DNA of 11,860 bases from JBGOTP01 sp041476545 (lineage in GTDB: Bacteria > Acidobacteriota > Vicinamibacteria > Vicinamibacterales > CAVVIG01), in contig JBGOTP010000141.1 of the NCBI GenBank assembly GCA_041476545.1, positions 1-11,860 of the forward strand, in the 5' to 3' direction. A program made the position numbers and the translations under genes. The notes under the pieces are model-generated. The model searched no databases. It was not told the origin of the DNA and saw only the letters and a list, made by a program, of their open reading frames with translations. How positions within the stretch are numbered: the stretch's first letter is position 1; each line of letters begins with the position of its first letter. Below, in pieces: positions 8,401 to 11,860 of the stretch.

Positions 8401-8584
8401 TCTTCTCGATCAGGGCGGGGCTCGCTACTTCGACCGTCGCGCCGGGCAGTACCGCGCCGGTAGTGTCTCGGAGCGTGCCGGCGATGGACCCTCCCGACTG
8501 GGCGAACGCCCGCGCCGGCCAAGCCACGAGCGTCGCGGCGATGAGCATGCCGATGAGAAGCCCCACAATCGTCCGTCCGCTCAT
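5426..8584 (-). CDS. TonB-dependent receptor, Oar-like, with carboxypeptidase-regulatory-like N-terminal domain
   Basis: A 1052-residue outer-membrane beta-barrel receptor that would take up a bulky substrate using TonB energy. The start at 8584 follows AAGGAGGT, a full anti-Shine-Dalgarno match, six bases upstream. The signal peptide ends ARAFA|QS (cut near 29). Residues 32-115 form a carboxypeptidase-regulatory-like beta-sandwich (GSIAGTLRDTTGAVLPGATV, then LPPGVYTITFTLSGF). A plug domain follows at about 120-262 (VDIQNNTTQQVLSRELWDALP, VVVDGMAVN, ILINMIPRDGGNRWSGNF), and the rest is barrel. The barrel ends FGLQLDWK, with the terminal aromatic one residue from the end. Loops hold about twelve cysteines in local clusters (for example GECNCYF, GVCCTP, GVCLIAGC), probably surface disulfides. 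The length is typical for Acidobacteriota Oar-like receptors. The ligand cannot be read from the sequence. The neighbouring exported-protein operon with a matching operator suggests a shared substrate. Confidence 0.95.
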   Translation of the reverse strand: MSGRTIVGLLIGMLIAATLVAWPARAFAQSGGSIAGTLRDTTGAVLPGATVEVASPALIEKTRSNVTDGQGNYKILELPPGVYTITFTLSGFSTVRREGLELTTGFTANISEQMKIGAVAETITVTGGAPIVDIQNNTTQQVLSRELWDALPTGKTLSSYVSLTLGTTMGASGQDVGGTKGDKAGGGASFQYHGTSINDQAVVVDGMAVNAQTTGGGPWTRTTVQNDRAFQETTIGSGISAEQENAGILINMIPRDGGNRWSGNFSLNGSSSGHVLGLHLQANNLTDALVARGVPVQGTVQKLYDAGGGGGGPLKRDRLWFYAAERWWNAANIVPGSFFNAIPLNSPLNVYGNLPVYAPDLGRPAVNEAPNHNTNLRLTLQLTKSQKVSFFGELEGECNCYFSAASTRAPEAAHNITAPYGKKKLFQGNWTYVKGNRWLFSVGNSSYLSASSRPEDEHIKGVPVTAIPMNDLVTGFSWNAKGEDPFPAGVCCTPLVDGKIKGGGYSHDQKYSATYSTGSHTLKVGGRTYENGSKSGSGSYNNNTSFTPYGPVYVQVRGGVCLIAGCTPPPIVPANILLLVDPQGPATDGVNQGGYNSLQTALYAQEQWTLKRLTLNVGVRYDGMRGTYNAYTTAANNYVGQFAFPEVKNNPHWNDIGPRLGAAFDVFGNGKTAVKASWGRFIVHQTSAGSSPSASLGLNGGTRSWNDQTLNAATGVTGNFNFIPDCVLTNPAANGECGAMTNPNRGIPTAPTTFFDGPVLNGWGSRPYVYNSSISVQQELRPGLGVNVGYFRTTNGNFTVTDNLNLTPADYAPYCVQAPTDDRLGSTSNTQLCGLTDLKTTVATNNLVELASKAGVKPVSTYNGVDVSMNARFSGGKTLSGGVSTGQTTTDNCFTIDKPFRPGYCRDVSPWSAGTQVKLFGNYPLPWWGLQLSGTFNNLPGPGVGATRSYTKAEILAQSGYSLATATSASITMLPPNAKFESRFSETDLRLTKSIQIQRVRAQGQFDVYNLFNSNAVLASSATYSTAAAVYPRASSILAGRLLKFGLQLDWK

Positions 8585-8634
8585 GTCCGAACCTCCTTGT
8601 CGAATCGCCCTGCGTAAAGGACGAGATGCCGGGC

Positions 8635-8640
8635 AACATA
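8635..8640 (-). promoter_or_regulatory. Predicted extended -10 promoter of the TonB receptor gene
   Basis: The minus strand reads TGC-TATGTT, an extended -10. The best upstream hexamer is TTCACC at 16 bases spacing, a weak -35. The start would be near 8628, giving a leader of about 44 bases. The operator at 8664-8679 is centred about 43 bases upstream of that start, a usual position for an activator that touches RNA polymerase. The GTGCTATRTT core and the 23-24 base operator spacing match the promoter at 5324-5329. Confidence 0.5.
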
Positions 8641-8663
8641 GCACCCATCAACAGAAGGTGAAC

Positions 8664-8679
8664 TACCACAATGTAGGTA
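8664..8679 (-). promoter_or_regulatory. Predicted response-regulator operator, copy 2
   Basis: The plus strand reads TACCACA-AT-GTAGGTA and lies 23 bases upstream of the receptor gene's -10 hexamer. The right 9 bases (ATGTAGGTA) are identical in all three copies. The left half keeps TACC plus a purine at its seventh position. Confidence 0.6.
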
Positions 8680-8736
8680 TTGCGCGAGTGAGGCGGGGAT
8701 GGATGCGGAAGTCCGTATGTCGACGATTCCGAGAGG

Positions 8737-8755
8737 CGGGGGCTTCGCGCCCCCG
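8737..8755. repeat. GC-rich inverted repeat, REP-like hairpin
   Basis: Arms CGGGGGC (8737-8743) and GCCCCCG (8749-8755) surround a TTCGC loop. Its compact form resembles dispersed extragenic palindromes of GC-rich genomes. Only one copy is in the window, so membership of a repeat family cannot be shown here. Confidence 0.4.
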
Positions 8756-8803
8756 GATCCCCTTTACGATTACCGCCCGGATTGCGGCGAGGCGGGAGAT
8801 GCC

Positions 8804-8839
8804 GGCCGCCCTCTGGATCGCAATCTCCGAGGGGCGGCC
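8804..8839. repeat. Interrupted inverted repeat beside operator copy 3
   Basis: GGCCGCCCTC (8804-8813) pairs with GAGGGGCGGCC (8829-8839) with one bulged base and a 15-base loop. A second pair, GGAGAT (8795-8800) with ATCTCC (8823-8828), interlocks with it, so the two folds cannot both form as simple hairpins. The right arm directly abuts operator copy 3 and closely matches the sequence next to operator copy 1. Confidence 0.4.
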
Positions 8840-8843
8840 GACT

Positions 8844-8859
8844 TACCGGAATGTAGGTA
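8844..8859 (+). promoter_or_regulatory. Predicted response-regulator operator, copy 3
   Basis: The plus strand reads TACCGGA-AT-GTAGGTA, 47 bases before the kinase ATG. Relative to its gene it is inverted compared with copies 1 and 2. Its centre lies about 49 bases before the predicted start of the kinase transcript. It would give autoregulation of the kinase/regulator pair. Confidence 0.55.
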
Positions 8860-8888
8860 TGCTCGCGAGGCGGGCAGTGCTCCTGCCG

Positions 8889-8894
8889 TATACT
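8889..8894 (+). promoter_or_regulatory. Predicted -10 element of the kinase-regulator operon
   Basis: TATACT matches the -10 consensus at five of six positions. The 17-base-spaced upstream hexamer (CGAGGC) is no -35 box. The expected start near 8901 is only about six bases before the kinase ATG at 8907, so the transcript would be nearly leaderless. This fits the absence of a Shine-Dalgarno there. Confidence 0.4.
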
Positions 8895-8906
8895 GCCCCA
8901 GCGGCA

Positions 8907-11780
8907 ATGCGCTGGATGCCCCACTTCCATGCTCGCGCGGCGCTCCTCGCGTTCCTCCTCGCCGCCCCGGCAACCGTCCGCGGGTCGGACCCTCCGCTGT
9001 CGGACTACACGATCACATCCTGGACGAAGAGTGAATCCATCCGCTCGTTGTCGGTCTTGTCGATTAGCCAGGACCAAGACGGCTATCTGTGGCTCGGCAC
9101 CAGCTCTGGTCTGATTCGGTTCGACGGCGTGCGGTTTGTTCCATGGGAGGCGTTGGGACGCGGCGCGCTGCCGCACGACGCGCCGATCTCGCTGCTCAAC
9201 GCCCGCGACGGGAGCCTGTGGGTGGGATTCAGTGGCGCTGGCATCGCCAGAATCCGTCGGGGCGAGGCTACGTTCTTCCACAACCCGGAAGGCCTCACCT
9301 TGACAAGGACACTGCTCGAGGACCAGCACGGTCAGCTCTGGGCGGCCAGCCGCGGGGGCCTGTACCGATTCACCGGGTCGGCATGGGAGCACCAGGGGAC
9401 CGACACGGGCCTGCCCCTTTCCCCGACCAACGCGCTGTATGAAGACGAGGCTGGCAGGCTCTGCGTGCGAACGTTTCAAGGCGTTTTCCGACGGGAGGCA
9501 CCCGACACGCGATGGGAGCGTGTCACGCCGCGTCCGGACCAACTGATCCCGGCGAACCAGCTCATCCCTGCGCAATACGCGTCGAATCAGGCTGGCGCGC
9601 ACCGAGACCGCCAAGGCAACGTCTGGATCATCTCGCTCGGACAGGGACTGTGGAGGATCAGGCCAGGAGCGAACGACCCGAGCGCCGTCGAGCACATGAC
9701 CGTTCAGACCGGTCTCTCGAGCGACGTGGTCACCGCGCTGTACGAAGACCGCGACGGCAATATCTGGGTGGGCACGCGATCGGCGTTGCACGAGCTGACA
9801 CCTCGGAAGGTGACGCCGGTCAGGGACATCGGAACATCCGTTGCGGTGCAAAGCACGCCGGACGGCAGCATGTGGCTGGCGAGCAACCGTGGTCTCATTC
9901 GATTCAAGAATGGCCAGCGCATCACGTACACCGAACGGGAGGGGCTGCCGGGCACGAATGTCCGGGCGATATTCGCCGACCGTGACGGAACGTTGTGGGT
10001 GGCTGCGAACAAGGGCTTCGCGCGCTTCGCGAACGAGCACCTGTCGCGGCTCTCGATGGCAGAAGGGCGACCGCTCGGCCGCATCATGTCAATCGCCGCC
10101 GATGGCGAGGGTACGCTATGGGTAGCTGATCTGCATCTGGGCCTCCTCCGATTGCGCGACGGCCACCTCACGTCGGTTGACGACATCCCGGAAATGAGGC
10201 AAGAGACGACGTTCGGCCTGTTCACGGACGACCGCGGGCGCGTGTGGATGGGACTTTCGAGTGGGCGAGTCGGCGTGCTGGAGGCAGGCCGCCTTTCCGT
10301 CCACGATCGGGTGGGCATCAGCGGACCCATCGCGGCGATCACCGAAGATCGGAGCGGCGCGATCTGGATCGGAGGCGACAACGGCATCGCGCGGTTCGCG
10401 GGCGGTCGATGGACGGCGGCCACGACAGAGCGCAACGGGTTCCCGAGCTCCCAGGTGACGGTGATCGTGGCAGACGCTGAAGGCTCGATCTGGACCGGAA
10501 CGAAAATCGGGCTTGTCCGCGTGGAACCGGGCGAGCTCGACCGCGTCGCGTCGGCGCCGGCCTACAAGATCCAATACAAGCTGTACGACGAGACGGACGG
10601 CCTCGAAGGCCTGCCAATCGCGCTCGCGAATCCCGGCGGTGTTCGCGCGGCCGACGGCAGCCTGTGGTTCGTCACGAATGGGGGTGCGACGATCGTCACG
10701 CCAAAGACGCTGTCGCGCAGCCACGTCCCGCCTCCGGTCCGCATCGAGGAGATCCGCGCCGGCTCGCAGCGCTTCGAGCCCGGTGCGTCTCCCGTGCTTC
10801 CCCCTCACAACCAGCGGCTCGAGATCGACTACACCGCCCTCAGCCTCACGTCGCCGCACTCGCTGCGGTTCCGTTTTCGCCTCGAGGGCTTCGACACCGA
10901 CTGGCAGGATGCCGGCTCTCGCCGTCAGGCCATCTATACCAACCTGCCTCCCGGACCGTACCGGTTCCGGGTGCTCGCGTTCGACAAGGAGGGCGCGTTC
11001 GATGCATCTGGCGCCACGGTGGCGTTCTCAATCGAGCCCGCGTTCTATCAGGCATCCTGGTTCTATCTCGCCTGTGCAGTGACATTCGTGGCTCTCGGCG
11101 TGGCCGCGTGGTGCCTGAGACTGAGGCAGATCCGCAAACGGTTCTCACTGGTGCTGGCCGAGCGCGTGCGTATTAGCCGGGAAGTACACGACACGTTGCT
11201 GCAGAGTCTCGTGGCGGTCGCGTTGCAGGCCGGCACGATGGCAGAACAGGTGCAGTTCCCTGGCGCCGGAGGGATCCGCGAGCAACTAACCCGCATGCGG
11301 AAGGACGTCGAACGGCAGATCCGCGAGGTTCGCGAATCCATCTGGAACCTCCGCTCTCCAATCCTCGAACACCGGGATCTGCCAGCCGCGCTCCGGGAAA
11401 CAGGTGAACGAGTCGCACACGAGGCGGCAGTGCGCTTCGAGTTCATCGTGGCCGGCCGGCCCAGGCCGTGCGTCCCGAACATAGAGGAACAACTGCTGAG
11501 GATTGGCCAGGAAGCCCTGACGAATGCCGGACGCCACGCGCACGCCAGCGAAGTCCGTCTCGAATTGAAGTACGAGGACAATAGGGTACAGCTCCGGGTA
11601 TCCGACGACGGGATTGGCTTCGACCCGGACGCCGGCGTGCAGACAGGCAGACATTTTGGCCTCATCAACATGCGGGAGCGAGCCCAGCAGGCCGGGGGGC
11701 ACCTGACAGTCGTCAGCGGCAGCGGGAAAGGCACTGAGATTGTGGCCGTCGTCCCGATCGCTCCAAGTCAGGCCGCGTGA
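8907..11780 (+). CDS. Beta-propeller sensor histidine kinase (Reg_prop, Y_Y_Y, HisKA_3, HATPase_c)
   Basis: A 957-residue inner-membrane sensor kinase. A signal peptide (about 1-26, AALLAFLLAAPATVRG) is followed by about thirteen visible propeller repeats at 50-600, each of the form ED.DG.(L/I)W(V/I)GT..GL.RF. This is consistent with two seven-bladed propellers. A Y_Y_Y domain (about 650-712, YTNLPPGPYRFRV at 677-689) and one membrane helix (about 718-739) come next. The cytoplasmic part is a HisKA_3 dimerisation domain with ERVRISREVHDTLLQ (phospho-acceptor H761). HATPase motifs are an N box (QEALTNAGRHA, N873), a G1 box (DDGIGFD, 900-906) and a G2 segment (GKGTEI). All catalytic motifs look intact. 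The kinase lacks fused receiver and output domains, unlike hybrid Bacteroidetes relatives; its regulator is encoded by the next, overlapping gene. I chose ATG 8907 over ATG 8859 because 8859 overlaps the predicted operator. Its ligand is unknown. The neighbouring receptor and exported enzymes suggest it senses their substrate or product. Confidence 0.93.
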   Translation: MRWMPHFHARAALLAFLLAAPATVRGSDPPLSDYTITSWTKSESIRSLSVLSISQDQDGYLWLGTSSGLIRFDGVRFVPWEALGRGALPHDAPISLLNARDGSLWVGFSGAGIARIRRGEATFFHNPEGLTLTRTLLEDQHGQLWAASRGGLYRFTGSAWEHQGTDTGLPLSPTNALYEDEAGRLCVRTFQGVFRREAPDTRWERVTPRPDQLIPANQLIPAQYASNQAGAHRDRQGNVWIISLGQGLWRIRPGANDPSAVEHMTVQTGLSSDVVTALYEDRDGNIWVGTRSALHELTPRKVTPVRDIGTSVAVQSTPDGSMWLASNRGLIRFKNGQRITYTEREGLPGTNVRAIFADRDGTLWVAANKGFARFANEHLSRLSMAEGRPLGRIMSIAADGEGTLWVADLHLGLLRLRDGHLTSVDDIPEMRQETTFGLFTDDRGRVWMGLSSGRVGVLEAGRLSVHDRVGISGPIAAITEDRSGAIWIGGDNGIARFAGGRWTAATTERNGFPSSQVTVIVADAEGSIWTGTKIGLVRVEPGELDRVASAPAYKIQYKLYDETDGLEGLPIALANPGGVRAADGSLWFVTNGGATIVTPKTLSRSHVPPPVRIEEIRAGSQRFEPGASPVLPPHNQRLEIDYTALSLTSPHSLRFRFRLEGFDTDWQDAGSRRQAIYTNLPPGPYRFRVLAFDKEGAFDASGATVAFSIEPAFYQASWFYLACAVTFVALGVAAWCLRLRQIRKRFSLVLAERVRISREVHDTLLQSLVAVALQAGTMAEQVQFPGAGGIREQLTRMRKDVERQIREVRESIWNLRSPILEHRDLPAALRETGERVAHEAAVRFEFIVAGRPRPCVPNIEEQLLRIGQEALTNAGRHAHASEVRLELKYEDNRVQLRVSDDGIGFDPDAGVQTGRHFGLINMRERAQQAGGHLTVVSGSGKGTEIVAVVPIAPSQAA

Positions 11781-11860
11781 TAGGACCAGATCGGATTCGC
11801 GTCCTGTGCGTCGATGATCATCAGCTGGTACGCGAAGGCATCGCGGCGCTCATCAACCAA
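11777..11860 (+). CDS. Response regulator, NarL/FixJ (LuxR-output) type, N-terminus only
   Basis: A GTG at 11777-11779 overlaps the kinase stop as GTGA and opens a frame to the window edge. The frame encodes IGPDRIRVLCVDDHQLVREGIAALINQ after the initiator. This is the first strand and helix of a receiver domain: hydrophobic VLCV, the acidic pair D13/D14 that binds magnesium, then DHQLVREGI, which is highly typical of NarL/FixJ regulators. The phospho-acceptor Asp and the DNA-binding domain lie outside the window. The LuxR-type output is inferred from this receiver subtype and the HisKA_3 partner. The four-base overlap implies stoichiometric, coupled synthesis with the kinase. It is the obvious candidate to bind the three TACC-N8-GGTA elements. 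Confidence 0.88.
   Translation, partial: MIGPDRIRVLCVDDHQLVREGIAALINQ

Larger units (their letters stand above)
8680..8843. other. Remainder of the 322-base divergent intergenic region: two inverted repeats, no gene
   Basis: The gap 8585-8906 between the divergent receptor and kinase genes contains two operators and their promoters at its ends. This middle part has a compact GC hairpin (8737-8743 with 8749-8755) and a larger interrupted palindrome (8804-8813 with 8829-8839). I find no credible small gene: the open frame running upstream from the kinase lacks a ribosome binding site and would read through the operator. Confidence 0.5.

Noticed and set aside
8737..8755. GC hairpin as a terminator of a divergent gene
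   Set aside because: No gene ends next to it on either strand and no T-run follows. A REP-like or structural palindrome is more likely.
8391..8906. Open frame extending 172 codons upstream of the chosen kinase start, including ATG at 8859
   Set aside because: It would cross the operator and run antisense into the receptor gene's 5' end. It lacks a ribosome binding site, and the signal peptide makes sense only from about 8907.
8040..10040. Minus-strand 666-codon open frame antisense to the kinase
   Set aside because: It is a GC-driven shadow of the kinase and receptor frames. Its translation is Arg/Pro-rich with no domain, and it crosses the divergent promoter region.

Overview
The window is GC-rich bacterial chromosome with tightly packed genes. 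It most resembles an Acidobacteriota genome (perhaps Vicinamibacteria). The reasons are an Oar-type TonB-dependent receptor with an N-terminal carboxypeptidase-regulatory-like domain, a large beta-propeller sensor kinase paired with a LuxR-type regulator, and a DUF1592/DUF1552 gene pair. This is a judgement from gene families; Planctomycetota, Myxococcota and some Gammaproteobacteria share several of them. I see no mobile element, tRNA, rRNA or CRISPR array.

Layout. On the minus strand, reading right to left, an operon of exported proteins runs from 5248 to 107. It encodes an unrecognised cysteine-rich protein (4052-5248), a DUF1587/1595/1592/1588/1585 protein (2400-4055), a Tat-exported DUF1552 protein (1060-2400) and a two-repeat COG4315/PF03640-type secreted protein (107-997). 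The first three overlap by 1-4 bases, so they are probably translationally coupled. The fourth follows a strong intercistronic hairpin. Upstream of this operon, also on the minus strand, is a 1052-residue TonB-dependent receptor (5426-8584). Divergent from it, on the plus strand, are a 957-residue membrane histidine kinase (8907-11780) and the first 28 codons of its overlapping response regulator (11777 to the window edge). A possible further minus-strand gene begins near 64.

How the parts fit. Each of the three transcription units has one copy of a 16-bp element, TACC-NNR-AT-GTAGGTA, just upstream (5354-5369, 8664-8679, 8844-8859). It appears nowhere else in the window that I could find. Its two 7-base halves around a 2-base centre match the 7-2-7 geometry of NarL-type operators, and the kinase/regulator pair here is of the NarX/NarL type. 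Two of the copies sit 23-24 bases before extended -10 promoters (TGCTATATT and TGCTATGTT) that lack a good -35 box. My main inference is a small self-contained regulon. The propeller kinase senses an extracytoplasmic ligand, and its regulator activates itself, an outer-membrane importer and an operon of exported DUF1592/DUF1552-type proteins. The substrate is unknown.
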